From contig NZ_JARVSD010000022.1 of assembly GCF_030209445.1 (NCBI RefSeq), forward strand, positions 1-64,000: 64,000 nucleotides of DNA, written 5' to 3'. The notes under the pieces were generated by a model. That model made no database searches. It worked only from the letters and a program-made list of their open reading frames with translations, and was not told where the DNA came from. Origin of the DNA: Promicromonospora sp. MEB111. GTDB taxonomy: Bacteria; Actinomycetota; Actinomycetes; Actinomycetales; Cellulomonadaceae. The position numbers were made by a program, and so were the translations under genes. This document shows positions 1-7,802 of the stretch, piece after piece (within the stretch, counting starts at the first letter, position 1; every line of letters starts with the position of its first letter).

Positions 1-150
1 GGGCAGCGCGGGGCCGCGCGTCCGGCGTCGGGCGGCGGGCGTACCGCGGCCGACCACTTCCCGCGGCCGGACGGCGCCGCCCCCCGCCGTCGTCGGCGGG
101 GCGGCCGTGGCCGCGGCGCGGGCAACGCGAACGCGTCCGCCGCGAGCTGA
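1..150 (+). CDS. possible C-terminal tail of a gene cut by the window edge
   Basis: Frame 1 is open from the first base to a TGA at 148-150 and reads as a low-complexity, strongly basic tail with an RRRRRGGRGRG run. Such RG-rich tails are typical of DEAD-box RNA helicases and other RNA-binding proteins, but no folded domain is visible, so the identity is a guess. A strong hairpin follows at 174-205, which fits a gene ending here. In this GC range a chance open frame of 50 codons is common, so the call is weak. Confidence 0.3.
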   Translation, partial: GQRGAARPASGGGRTAADHFPRPDGAAPRRRRRGGRGRGAGNANASAAS

Positions 151-173
151 CGCGGCCACAGCAGGACTCGTGG

Positions 174-205
174 GGCCTTCCGACCGGTCGACCGGTCGGG
201 AGGCC
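174..205 (+). terminator. terminator-like hairpin upstream of msrB
   Basis: Arms 174-188 and 191-205 pair over 15 bp with one G-T wobble and a 2-nt loop, followed by TTACGTGTT. The core GACCGGTC motif occurs twice, once per arm. It sits between the possible end of an upstream gene and msrB, so it probably ends the upstream transcript. An operator role is the alternative, because the centre is fully palindromic. Confidence 0.45.
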
Positions 206-271
206 TTACGTGTTCGTCACCGCTGGAACACCGGCGGCGAGCGGGAAGTTGCTCTGTGCGGAGGTGTTGAG

Positions 272-670
272 ATGACGTACAAGATTTCGAAGTCCGACCA
301 GGAGTGGCGCGAGCAGCTCTCGTCCCAGGAGTACGCGGTGCTGCGCCAGGCGGGCACGGAGCGGGCCTGGACGGGCGAGCTGCTGGACGAGAAGCGCACC
401 GGCGTCTACCGGTGTCGCGCGTGTGACGCCGAGCTGTTCCGCTCGGACACCAAGTTCGACTCGCACTGCGGCTGGCCGTCGTTCTACAGCCCGCTCGCCG
501 GCGACTCCGTCGAGCTGATCGAGGACCGCTCGCTGGGCATGGTGCGCACCGAGGTGCGCTGCGCCACCTGCGGCTCCCACCTGGGGCACGTGTTCGACGA
601 CGCGCCGCAGACCCCGACGGGCGACCGGTTCTGCATGAACTCGGTGAGCCTCACGTTCGAGGAGAGCTGA
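272..670 (+). CDS. msrB: peptide-methionine (R)-S-oxide reductase MsrB
   Basis: The protein (132 aa) reduces methionine-R-sulfoxide in oxidised proteins, a cytosolic repair step that uses thioredoxin- or mycothiol-linked reductants. The SelR domain fills the whole length. Two CxxC pairs (C48/C51 and C97/C100) form the structural zinc site, and the catalytic cysteine lies in RFCMNS near residue 121. CGWPSFY near residue 66 is a family hallmark. ATG at 272 follows a GAGG-like ribosome site and begins the conserved domain; the open frame continues upstream but without homologous sequence. It is a single gene flanked by hairpins on both sides. Confidence 0.95.
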   Translation: MTYKISKSDQEWREQLSSQEYAVLRQAGTERAWTGELLDEKRTGVYRCRACDAELFRSDTKFDSHCGWPSFYSPLAGDSVELIEDRSLGMVRTEVRCATCGSHLGHVFDDAPQTPTGDRFCMNSVSLTFEES

Positions 671-677
671 TCCCGGA

Positions 678-709
678 GTGCGCTGACGCCGGAGAGCGCG
701 TCAGCGCAC
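678..709. terminator. bidirectional terminator between msrB and a MarR gene
   Basis: A perfect 12-bp stem (678-689 with 698-709, GTGCGCTGACGC and its complement) has an 8-nt loop. It lies directly after the msrB stop and overlaps the stop codon of the convergent MarR gene, so it can terminate both transcripts. Confidence 0.65.
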
Positions 710-1249
710 GCTCGCCTTCCACGCCACGATGTCCGCCGAGTAGCGGTTGAGGAGCCGGGCGAGCTGGGCGACGTCGTCGGTCTCCCAGGTCGTGAGCGCG
801 CCCTCCAGCATGGCGACCCGGCTGGTACGCGCCTGCTCGAAGCGGGCGCTGCCGTCGGGGGTCAGGGTGATGCGCTGGCCGCGGCTGTCGTCGGGGTCGA
901 CGGTGCGTTCCACGAGGCCGAGCTCGACCAGGCGGCTGAGCTGCCGCGAGACCGTGGCCCGCCCGACGCCGAAGTAGGCGGCCAGGTCCGAGCCCCGGGT
1001 GCCGGGCCGCTCGGCGATGTGCGCCAGGAGCGGGTACGCGCTGGCGTCGAGCTCGGGGTGCACCCGCTGGGCGATGGACGCCCCGTTGGACTGCGCCCGG
1101 CGGATCAGCAGCCGGATCTCGCGTTCCAGGCTCTCGTACGGCCCCGGCCCGGTCCCCGTGTCGTCGACGGTGCCGCCGCCGGCCCCCCTGCCGGTGGCGG
1201 CACCGTCTTCGGACGTGTCCGTGCTGGACCTGCCGTTACTCGAGAGCAT
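701..1249 (-). CDS. MarR-family transcriptional regulator
   Basis: A 182-aa winged-helix regulator. After a disordered Ser/Gly-rich N-terminus of about 45 residues come the MarR dimerisation helices and a winged HTH, visible as GTRGSDLAAYFGVGRATVSRQLSRL and the wing VERTVDPDDSRGQRITLT (quoted in parts). Proteins of this family repress efflux or stress genes and release DNA on binding phenolic ligands. I took ATG at 1249; a TTG 21 bp upstream is also in frame. It points away from the neighbouring efflux operon, which has its own MarR, so its target is not evident from context. Confidence 0.8.
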   Translation of the reverse strand: MLSSNGRSSTDTSEDGAATGRGAGGGTVDDTGTGPGPYESLEREIRLLIRRAQSNGASIAQRVHPELDASAYPLLAHIAERPGTRGSDLAAYFGVGRATVSRQLSRLVELGLVERTVDPDDSRGQRITLTPDGSARFEQARTSRVAMLEGALTTWETDDVAQLARLLNRYSADIVAWKASVR

Positions 1250-1317
1250 GCGCCCATGATGACGGGTCAAGCGCTCGGATCACAGCCCAGGGGTACGAAA
1301 TCCCCCACTTGATCGCC

Positions 1318-2934
1318 CTACGCCTCGACGGGGTCGAGGTCCTTGAGCTGGTCGATGCCCGACCGGTGACCCAGCGGCACCTCCTTGATGAGGGAGACGC
1401 AGAGCAGCGCGACCAGGGCGAGCGGGACGGCGGCGAGGAAGATGTCCGCGATGCCGTTCGCGTAGGCCTTCTCGACGACCTCGACCAGCAGGGCCGGGAG
1501 CGTCGAGAGATCGGGCAGCGTGCCGCCGCCGGAGGACAGCGCCGACGGGTCGATCCCCTGCTTGGCGAGCTCGGGTGCGATCGCGGTGACGCCCTCCTTC
1601 AGGTTCTCCTTCACGCTGTGCCCCAGGATCGCGCCGAGCGCGGAGACGCCGATGGCGCCGCCGAGCGAGCGGAAGAACGTCACTGTGGACGTGCCCGAGC
1701 CCGAGTCCTTGATGTGCAGCGTGTTCTGCGTGGCCAGCACCATGTTCTGCATGAGCATGCCGACGCCCGCGCCGAGCACGAACAGGTAGATCGACACCAG
1801 CACGAACGAGGTGTGGTAGTCGAGCGTCGACAGGAGCAGCAGGCCGCCCGTCAGGAGCACGCCGCCGGCGACCATGAACGGCTTGTACCGGCCGGTCTTG
1901 GAGATGAGCTGCCCGCTGATCGTGGACGACAGGAACAGGCCGACCACCATCGGGATCGTGTAGAGGCCGGACTCGGTGGGCGTCTTGCCGCGCGAGAGCT
2001 GCATGTACTGGCTCAGGAACACCGACGAGCCGAACATCGCGACGCCCACGGCGACCGATCCGATGACGGCGAGCACCAGCGTGCGGTTCTTGAAGAGGTA
2101 CATGGGGATGAGCGGGTTCTTGACCCGCAGCTCCACGAGCACCGCGATCGCGAGGATCACCAGGGAGCCGCCGACCATCGCCACGGTCTGCCACGACATC
2201 CAGTCGAACTTGCTGCCCGCGAAGGTGATCCACAGCAGCAGGGTGGCGATGCCGACCGAGATGAGCGTGGCGCCGATGACGTCGATCCGGGCCGAGCCAC
2301 GGGGGCGCTTGGGGAGCTTGAGCGTCATCTGCAGCACGATGATCGAGGCGATCGCGAACGGCAGGCCCACGAAGAAGTTCCAGCGCCAGCTGATGGCGTC
2401 GGTGAGGAAGCCGCCGAGGATCGGGCCGCCGACCATGCCGACACCCATGATCGAGCCCATGAGGCCCATGTACCGGCCGCGCTGGCGCGGGCTGATGATG
2501 TCCGCGATGAGCACGGCGGCCAGGGACTGCAGGCCGCCCGCGCCGATGCCCTGGAAGGCACGGAACGTGATGAGCTGGCCGACGTCCTGCGAGAAGCCGG
2601 CGGCGGCCGCCGACAGCACCGAGATGACCAGTGCGATCTGGATCAGGGTCTTGCGGTTGGTGAGGTCGGCGAGCTTGCCCCAGATCGGGGTCGAGATCGT
2701 CGAGGTCAGCAGGGTCGCCGTCACGACCCAGGTGAAGGCCGACTGGCCGCCCTCGAGGTCGGTGATGATCTTTGGCAGGGACGACGAGACGACGGACATC
2801 GCGAGGACCGACACGAACATGCCGAGGAGGATCCCGGACAGCGCCCGGAGAACCTCGGTGTGCGTCATGGCGGGTGGTTCGCCCTGGAGGTGGTCGGGCT
2901 CGGCCACCGTGGTCGTGGTGTTGGGGCTGGTCAT
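1318..2934 (-). CDS. DHA2-family MFS drug efflux transporter (EmrB/QacA type)
   Basis: A 538-aa proton-driven multidrug exporter of the cytoplasmic membrane. It has about 14 hydrophobic segments; the start of TM1 (LSGILLGMFVSVLAMSVVSS) and the TM5 region (GGPILGGFLTDAISWRWNFF, antiporter motif C) are characteristic of DHA2 transporters. The ATG at 2934 overlaps the TGA of the upstream MarR gene by 4 bp, so both are translated from one mRNA and expression is probably controlled by that regulator. A longer open frame runs through the MarR gene in another phase and is only a shadow. Confidence 0.93.
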   Translation of the reverse strand: MTSPNTTTTVAEPDHLQGEPPAMTHTEVLRALSGILLGMFVSVLAMSVVSSSLPKIITDLEGGQSAFTWVVTATLLTSTISTPIWGKLADLTNRKTLIQIALVISVLSAAAAGFSQDVGQLITFRAFQGIGAGGLQSLAAVLIADIISPRQRGRYMGLMGSIMGVGMVGGPILGGFLTDAISWRWNFFVGLPFAIASIIVLQMTLKLPKRPRGSARIDVIGATLISVGIATLLLWITFAGSKFDWMSWQTVAMVGGSLVILAIAVLVELRVKNPLIPMYLFKNRTLVLAVIGSVAVGVAMFGSSVFLSQYMQLSRGKTPTESGLYTIPMVVGLFLSSTISGQLISKTGRYKPFMVAGGVLLTGGLLLLSTLDYHTSFVLVSIYLFVLGAGVGMLMQNMVLATQNTLHIKDSGSGTSTVTFFRSLGGAIGVSALGAILGHSVKENLKEGVTAIAPELAKQGIDPSALSSGGGTLPDLSTLPALLVEVVEKAYANGIADIFLAAVPLALVALLCVSLIKEVPLGHRSGIDQLKDLDPVEA

Positions 2935-3434
2935 GCACACTCCTGCTGGTTCTGGGGCGTCTTTCGGTCCGGGATGTCCGCACTGATGGTGTCGACGAGG
3001 CGGTCCAGCGTGCGGGTCGCCTGGTCGAGGTCCTCGGGCGACCAGGCGGCGAACGCCCGGTCGATGAGCTTCTTGTACTGCTCCGTGGCCTCGGCTGCGA
3101 GAGCCCGGCCCGCATCGGTCAGCTCGACGGTGCGGACCCGGCGGTCCTCGTCGTCGACGGTCCGGACGACGTATCCGGCGTCGGCCAGGGTGCTGACCTG
3201 GCGGCTCGCGACCGACAGGTCGACGCGCTGGCGCGCGGCGATGTCGGACAGGGAGACCGGGCCGCACTTGGCGAGCAGGTGCAGCACGGCGACGCCGGCC
3301 CTGGGCCAGTCGAGCTCGTGGGCGATACGTGCCGCCGCCTCCCGCTGGGCGCGGGACAGGCTCTGGAGCGCGGTGATCAGGGCGACGGCGGGGGCTTCGG
3401 TGCCGGACGGCGTCCGGCTGCTGTGGGAAGTCAT
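2931..3434 (-). CDS. MarR-family repressor of the adjacent MFS efflux operon
   Basis: A 167-aa MarR protein with a winged HTH (LSDIAARQRVDLSVASRQVS at about residues 60-80) and a basic wing containing DDEDRRVRTVELT. It is the first gene of a two-gene operon with the DHA2 exporter, with ATGA overlap at 2931-2934. Its own promoter carries a TTGCTT-A-AAGCAA palindrome at 3452-3464, a typical MarR operator. Autorepression relieved by an effluxed compound is the likely logic, by analogy with characterised MarR-efflux pairs. Confidence 0.88.
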   Translation of the reverse strand: MTSHSSRTPSGTEAPAVALITALQSLSRAQREAAARIAHELDWPRAGVAVLHLLAKCGPVSLSDIAARQRVDLSVASRQVSTLADAGYVVRTVDDEDRRVRTVELTDAGRALAAEATEQYKKLIDRAFAAWSPEDLDQATRTLDRLVDTISADIPDRKTPQNQQECA

Positions 3435-3451
3435 GGGTGCCTCGCGTTTGA

Positions 3452-3491
3452 TTGCTTAAAGCAACTATATCCGGATGGTTGCCGAATGCAA
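3452..3491 (-). promoter_or_regulatory. promoter and MarR operator of the efflux operon
   Basis: On the minus strand TTGCAT (3486-3491) and TATAGT (3464-3469) are separated by 16 bp, a good housekeeping sigma promoter. A perfect inverted repeat TTGCTT-A-AAGCAA at 3452-3464 abuts the -10 box, where a bound repressor would block transcription. The repeat lies 17 bp upstream of the marR ATG. Confidence 0.65.
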
Positions 3492-3570
3492 GGGTCTCCG
3501 GGCCGGGGGGTCGACGGCGGCGGTGTGACCTGCGCGACACAGCCCGTCCACCGCCCGCGCACATGGAAAC

Positions 3571-3600
3571 GGCGCCGCTCCCCGGGTGGGGAGCGGCGCC
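3571..3600 (-). terminator. terminator of the sugar porter gene
   Basis: A perfect 13-bp GC-rich stem (3571-3583 with 3588-3600) with a 4-nt loop is followed on the minus strand by GTTTCC. It lies 40 bp past the stop of the sugar porter and before the marR promoter, so it insulates the two units. Confidence 0.7.
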
Positions 3601-3640
3601 GTGGCCGCGGCTGGTGCGCGGCTGGTGCGGTGTGCCGGGG

Positions 3641-5083
3641 TCAGGCCCCGGCGCGGGACTCGTCGCCCATGTCCTCGAGCTCCATGCCCTTGGTCTCGGG
3701 CACCTTGCTGAACACGAAGAAGAAGCTCAGCGCCGCGAAGGCCGCGTACATCAGGTACGGCACGCTGGCGCCGAACGCGGACAGCAGCGGCGGGAACGTC
3801 AGGGTGATGGCGAAGTTGGCGATCCACTGCATGGCCGCCGCGACTCCGAGGGCGGCGGCGCGGATGCGGTTGGGGAACATCTCGCCGAGCAGCACCCACA
3901 CGAGCGGGCCCCACGAGGCGCCGAAGAAGACGACGAACGCGTTGGCGCAGATCAGGGCGATGACGCCCCACGGGCCGCTCAGCGAGATGTCCTCGCCCGA
4001 GCCGGTCGCCTGCGTGAACGCGAGGGCCATCAGGCCGAGCGAGACGGTCATGCCGGCCGAGCCGATGAGCAGCAGGGGACGGCGGCCCACCTTGTCGATG
4101 AGCGCGATGGCGATGAACGTGACGGCGACGTTCGTGATCGAGGTGATGGTGGAGACCAGGAACGCCTGGCTCTCGTCGAAACCGACGGCCTGCCAGAGCG
4201 TGCTCGAGTAGTAGAAGATCACGTTGATGCCGACGAACTGCTGGAACACCGACAGCAGGATGCCCACCCAGACGATCGGCTTGAGGCCCAGCGCGCTGCC
4301 CCGGAGCGAGCCCTCGGCGGCGTTGGTCTCGTCGATCACGATGCTGCGGTGGATCTGCGCGAGGCGGTCGTCGACGTCCTCGTCGGGCCCGAGGACGCTG
4401 GCCAGGACGGCCCGCGCCTCGTCGTCGCGCCCCTTCGCGGCGAGGTACCGCGGCGACTCGGGGATGCGCAGGGCGAGGATGCCGTAGACGGCGGCCGGGA
4501 CCACTGCGACGAGGAACATCCAGCGCCAGGCCTCCCAGCCGAGCCACAGGACGTTCGCGGCGCCGCCGGCCGACTCGGCGAGGATCTGGTCGGAGAGCAG
4601 GGCCGCGAAGATACCGACGGTGATCGCGAGCTGCTGCAGCGAGCCGAGGCGGCCCCGCATCGCGGCGGGCGCGATCTCCGCGATGTACGCGGGCGCGATC
4701 ACCGACGCGATGCCGATGCCCACGCCGGCCATGAACCGCCAGACGGCGAGGTCCCAGGCGGAGAACGCGATGGCGGAGAGGATCGACGACACGAAGAACA
4801 GGACGGCGCCGAGCACCATGACGTTGGTGCGGCCCCAGCGGTCGGCGAGGCGTCCGCCGGCCCACGCGCCGAGCGCGCAGCCGAGCAGCGCGACGGCCAC
4901 CACGAGCCCGGTGATCGTGGGGTCGAGCGAGAACTGGCCCTCGATGGCGTTCACGGCGCCGTTGATCACGGAGCTGTCGAAGCCGAACAGGAAGCCGCCC
5001 ACCGCTGCGGCGAAGGCGAGTGCCGTCGCCTTGCGGTGGGCCGATTGCGCGGAGGCGTTCGGGACGGTGTGACCAGTGCTCAT
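3641..5083 (-). CDS. sugar porter family MFS transporter
   Basis: A 480-aa, 12-TM proton symporter of the sugar porter family (XylE/GlcP/GalP relatives) that imports hexoses or pentoses. Family signatures visible are GGFLFGFDSSVINGA in TM1, GRLADRWGRTNVM between TM2 and TM3, PESPRYLAAKGR after TM6, GRRPLLLIGSAGM before TM8 and VPETKGMELE at the C-terminus. Length is standard for the family. It is a single gene; the substrate cannot be read from sequence. Confidence 0.92.
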   Translation of the reverse strand: MSTGHTVPNASAQSAHRKATALAFAAAVGGFLFGFDSSVINGAVNAIEGQFSLDPTITGLVVAVALLGCALGAWAGGRLADRWGRTNVMVLGAVLFFVSSILSAIAFSAWDLAVWRFMAGVGIGIASVIAPAYIAEIAPAAMRGRLGSLQQLAITVGIFAALLSDQILAESAGGAANVLWLGWEAWRWMFLVAVVPAAVYGILALRIPESPRYLAAKGRDDEARAVLASVLGPDEDVDDRLAQIHRSIVIDETNAAEGSLRGSALGLKPIVWVGILLSVFQQFVGINVIFYYSSTLWQAVGFDESQAFLVSTITSITNVAVTFIAIALIDKVGRRPLLLIGSAGMTVSLGLMALAFTQATGSGEDISLSGPWGVIALICANAFVVFFGASWGPLVWVLLGEMFPNRIRAAALGVAAAMQWIANFAITLTFPPLLSAFGASVPYLMYAAFAALSFFFVFSKVPETKGMELEDMGDESRAGA

Positions 5084-5101
5084 GCTGCGATGCTAAGTCG
5101 C

Positions 5102-5139
5102 CCCCCGGGCCAGTCGCGCGCGGAGAGCTCGCCCGGGGG
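5102..5139 (-). terminator. hairpin after the phosphate transporter gene
   Basis: CCCCCGGGC (5102-5110) pairs with GCCCGGGGG (5131-5139) across a 20-nt loop. It lies just after the pit stop codon and before the sugar porter start, so it probably ends the pit transcript. The long loop lowers confidence. Confidence 0.4.
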
Positions 5140-5144
5140 TCTGG

Positions 5145-6149
5145 TCAGGTCAGGAACGGCCAGAGCGCCCACGTCGCCAGCGCGGCCACGAGGGCGGCGG
5201 CGGGGATGGTGAGGACCCAGGCGATGGCGATGTTCTGGGCCACGCCCCAGCGCACGGCGGAGAGCCTGCGGGTGGCGCCCACGCCCATGATCGCGGAGGT
5301 GATCGTGTGCGTGGTGGAGACCGGGGCGTGCAGCACGAACGCGTTGACGTACAGCACGAGCGCCGAGACAGACTCGGCCACGAAGCCTCGGGCCGGGTCG
5401 AGCTCGATGATCTTGCGGCCGAGCGTGCGCATGATGCGCCAGCCGCCCGAGTACGTCCCCGCGGAGATGGCCGCTGCCGCGCACAGCTTGACCCACAGGG
5501 GAATGCCGCTGTCCGGGTTGGCCCAGCCCACGGTGAGCAGCGCCAGGTAGATGACGCCCATGGTCTTCTGCGCGTCCTGCAGGCCGTGGCCCAGTGCCAT
5601 CGCGGCGGCCGAGGCCGTCTGCGCGATGCGGAAGCGCCGGTGGGTCTTGGCCGGCGCGGCGTTGCGGAAGATCCACAGCACGGCGATCATCACGGCGAAG
5701 GCCAGGCCGAAGCCCACCAGGGGCGAGATGACCATCGGGAGCACGACCTTGTCCACGATCGCGGACCAGTAGACGCTCATGCCGCCCGCGAGCCCGGCCC
5801 CGACCAGCCCGCCGATGAGGGCGTGCGTGGACGACGACGGCAGCCCGAACCACCAGGTGATGAGGTTCCAGGTGATCGCGCCGAGCAGCGCGCACAGCAC
5901 CACGGCGAGCTCCGCGTGCGTGCTCGCCCCCGTGAGGTCGACGATCGAGGTGGCGATGGTCTCCGCGACCTCGGTGCCCAGCAGGGCGCCCGCGAAGTTC
6001 ATGGTCGCCGCCATGAGGAGGGCGACGCGCGGCGTCAGCGCCCGGGTCGAGACCGACGTGGCGATCGCGTTCGCGGCGTCGTGGAAGCCGTTCGTGTAGT
6101 CGAAGCTCAGGGCGAGCGCGACCACGAGGACGACGAGGGCGACCTCCAA
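5145..6149 (-). CDS. pit: low-affinity inorganic phosphate transporter, Pit family
   Basis: A 334-aa PiT (PHO4) permease importing metal-phosphate by proton symport. The two signature repeats are present: FDYTNGFHDAANAIATSVSTRAL near residue 15 (quoted in part, GFHDAANAIA) and a second one reading HAPVSTTHTITSAIMGVG near residue 270. About ten TM segments are visible. The start is TTG at 6149, supported by AAGGAG seven bases upstream within the end of the preceding gene. It is co-transcribed with the DUF47 gene, separated by one base, the usual pairing for this family. Confidence 0.93.
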   Translation of the reverse strand: MEVALVVLVVALALSFDYTNGFHDAANAIATSVSTRALTPRVALLMAATMNFAGALLGTEVAETIATSIVDLTGASTHAELAVVLCALLGAITWNLITWWFGLPSSSTHALIGGLVGAGLAGGMSVYWSAIVDKVVLPMVISPLVGFGLAFAVMIAVLWIFRNAAPAKTHRRFRIAQTASAAAMALGHGLQDAQKTMGVIYLALLTVGWANPDSGIPLWVKLCAAAAISAGTYSGGWRIMRTLGRKIIELDPARGFVAESVSALVLYVNAFVLHAPVSTTHTITSAIMGVGATRRLSAVRWGVAQNIAIAWVLTIPAAALVAALATWALWPFLT

Positions 6150-6150
6150 C

Positions 6151-6768
6151 TCAGGACTCCTTGAGGGCGATGGTCTCGACCATGTTCGCCACCTTCTCGA
6201 AGCTGTCCGCGGCGTTCTCGAGAACCTCCACGATCTCCTTCAGCTTCATGAGCTGGACGGGGTCGCCCGCCAGGTCGTCGAAGAGCTGGGCGATGAGCTT
6301 GCGGTGCAGCTTGTCCGCCTGGTTCTCCAGGCGGTTCACCTCGACCCAGTAGTCGGCGAGCTTGTCCATCGAGCGCAGGCGCGGCATCGCCTCGGCCGTC
6401 AGCTCCGCGCACCGCTGCAGCACCTGGACCTGGTCGGAGACGCGGTCCGGCAGGCCCTCGACCTTGTAGAGGACGATGAGGTCGGCGGCCTCGTCCATCT
6501 CGTCCATGCAGTCGTCCAGGGCCGAGGCCAGGCTGGAGATGTCCTCACGGTCGAACGGCGTCACGAAGGTCTGGTTGAGACGCCGCATGATCGAGTGCGT
6601 GGCGTCGTCGGCGAGGTGCTCGACGTCGTGCATCTCGTCGGCCAGCTTTTCGCGGCCCGCCCTGTCCGCACCGAGCAGCTCCGCCAACAGGGACGAGCCC
6701 CGGACAAGATGCTGGGCCAGGGCGGCGAGAAGGTCGAAGTACGTGGTGTCGCGCGGAGTAAGGCGCAC
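6151..6768 (-). CDS. DUF47 family Pit accessory protein
   Basis: A 205-aa all-helical DUF47/PhoU-like cytosolic protein. Members are encoded beside Pit transporters and are thought to modulate phosphate uptake. Acidic helical repeats such as DEMHDVEHLADDATHSIMRR and DDCMDEMDEAADLIVLYK, rich in Asp/Glu, resemble the metal-binding faces of PhoU. It is the first gene of the phosphate-uptake operon and its stop is one base from the transporter start. Confidence 0.9.
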   Translation of the reverse strand: MRLTPRDTTYFDLLAALAQHLVRGSSLLAELLGADRAGREKLADEMHDVEHLADDATHSIMRRLNQTFVTPFDREDISSLASALDDCMDEMDEAADLIVLYKVEGLPDRVSDQVQVLQRCAELTAEAMPRLRSMDKLADYWVEVNRLENQADKLHRKLIAQLFDDLAGDPVQLMKLKEIVEVLENAADSFEKVANMVETIALKES

Positions 6769-7108
6769 GAGGGCTCCCGTTCTGAGGGCTCTGGAACCTG
6801 CTCAGCGTAGGGCTGTTGCCGACTATCGCCAATTTGCAAGGTCATGCTTTGGCAACTCGTGACACACGGCACAGCGCCGGTGCCGGGGCGCCACGGAGGG
6901 CGCGGGAGGCCGGGATGTGGGGGAAGAGTTGGGCGACGCCGAACCGGGAGCGCCTCTCGGCGCGGGGCCGCTCGTAGCGGCTTGAGGTGGAGCCCGGGGC
7001 TACCGCAGCCCGGCGTCGCATGGACCATCGTAGTCCCGTACGCGGATCTGCCAAGGGGGTCGGACGTCACAGGGCGCGCCCGCGCGGAGGGCTTGACAGC
7101 GTGCGGGC
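6769..7108. other. intergenic region upstream of the DUF47-pit operon
   Basis: This 340-bp gap must hold the promoter of the minus-strand DUF47-pit operon. The stretch 6815-6870 is distinctly less GC-rich than its surroundings and carries TTGCC/GGCAA half-sites, but I could not identify a convincing -35/-10 pair or a known PhoP box. No gene is seen in it. Confidence 0.4.
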
Positions 7109-7744
7109 CTACTCCAGGGAGCCGGTTCTCCACAGGTCACCGGCTCTTTCCAGCTCTTCCGCGGTGCGCAGCAGCGAGCTGGCGCCCCGGGTCATCCGGG
7201 TGGCGCCGGTGGGGTCGGCGACCTCGCGGGAGTCCGCGTCGAAGGCCGCGCCGGTCGAGAGGATCCGGCAGAACGCGCCCGCCCGTTCGAGCGCGACGGC
7301 GAGGTCTCCGGTGAACACGCCGGACAGCACGGCGTCGGCGAGTATCTGCAGGTCACCGGGTTCCGGCGGGCTCGGCACGCCCGCGACGGCCTCCTGGACC
7401 GGGGCGGCGTCCACACCGAGTCGATACCTGAGCATGACGGTAGGCATGTCCCGCCGCACCCACTCGCGCAGCACGTACAGGCGCCAGAGCGCGCCCGGCA
7501 GGGAGACGGGGGCGGCGTCGGCCCACAGGCCCGCGACGGTGTCCAGGCCCTCGTTCTCGACGAGGTGGATGAGCCGCTCCACCACGGCAGGGTCCTCGGT
7601 GGTGCGGGCGCGGTCCACCAGGGCCCTGGCCGTCGCGTGGGCGATCTCGTCACGCAGGGCAGGGTCCGTCTCGCCGGGTAGCGCGTCGGCGTCCCGGGGA
7701 TCCAGCATGGCCGGCCGTCTCGGCGGTCGTTGGTCGCTGCTCAT
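7109..7744 (-). CDS. conserved actinobacterial protein of unknown function
   Basis: The protein has 211 aa and no signal peptide or membrane segment. It is rich in Ala, Arg, Glu and Leu helices, with phrases such as VERLIHLVENEGLDTVAGLWADA and GALWRLYVLREWVRRD (quoted in part), and ends with SSLLRTAEELERAGDLWRTG. I do not recognise a named domain; the helical, charge-rich composition suggests a small cytosolic adaptor. The ATG at 7744 starts the hydrophilic conserved part. It follows the mutT1-ppk unit in the same direction after 58 bp and may be read with it. Confidence 0.7.
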   Translation of the reverse strand: MSSDQRPPRRPAMLDPRDADALPGETDPALRDEIAHATARALVDRARTTEDPAVVERLIHLVENEGLDTVAGLWADAAPVSLPGALWRLYVLREWVRRDMPTVMLRYRLGVDAAPVQEAVAGVPSPPEPGDLQILADAVLSGVFTGDLAVALERAGAFCRILSTGAAFDADSREVADPTGATRMTRGASSLLRTAEELERAGDLWRTGSLE

Positions 7745-7802
7745 GGAGACCGATAGTGCGCCGAAATGAAACGTGTGTCCACCACGATCCTGGTCGATCT
7801 GG

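Noticed and set aside
1309-3459. Long plus-strand open frame opposite the MFS transporter
   Set aside because: Composition is Arg/Glu/His-rich with no domain, typical of antisense frames in GC-rich DNA; the minus strand encodes a clear DHA2 exporter.
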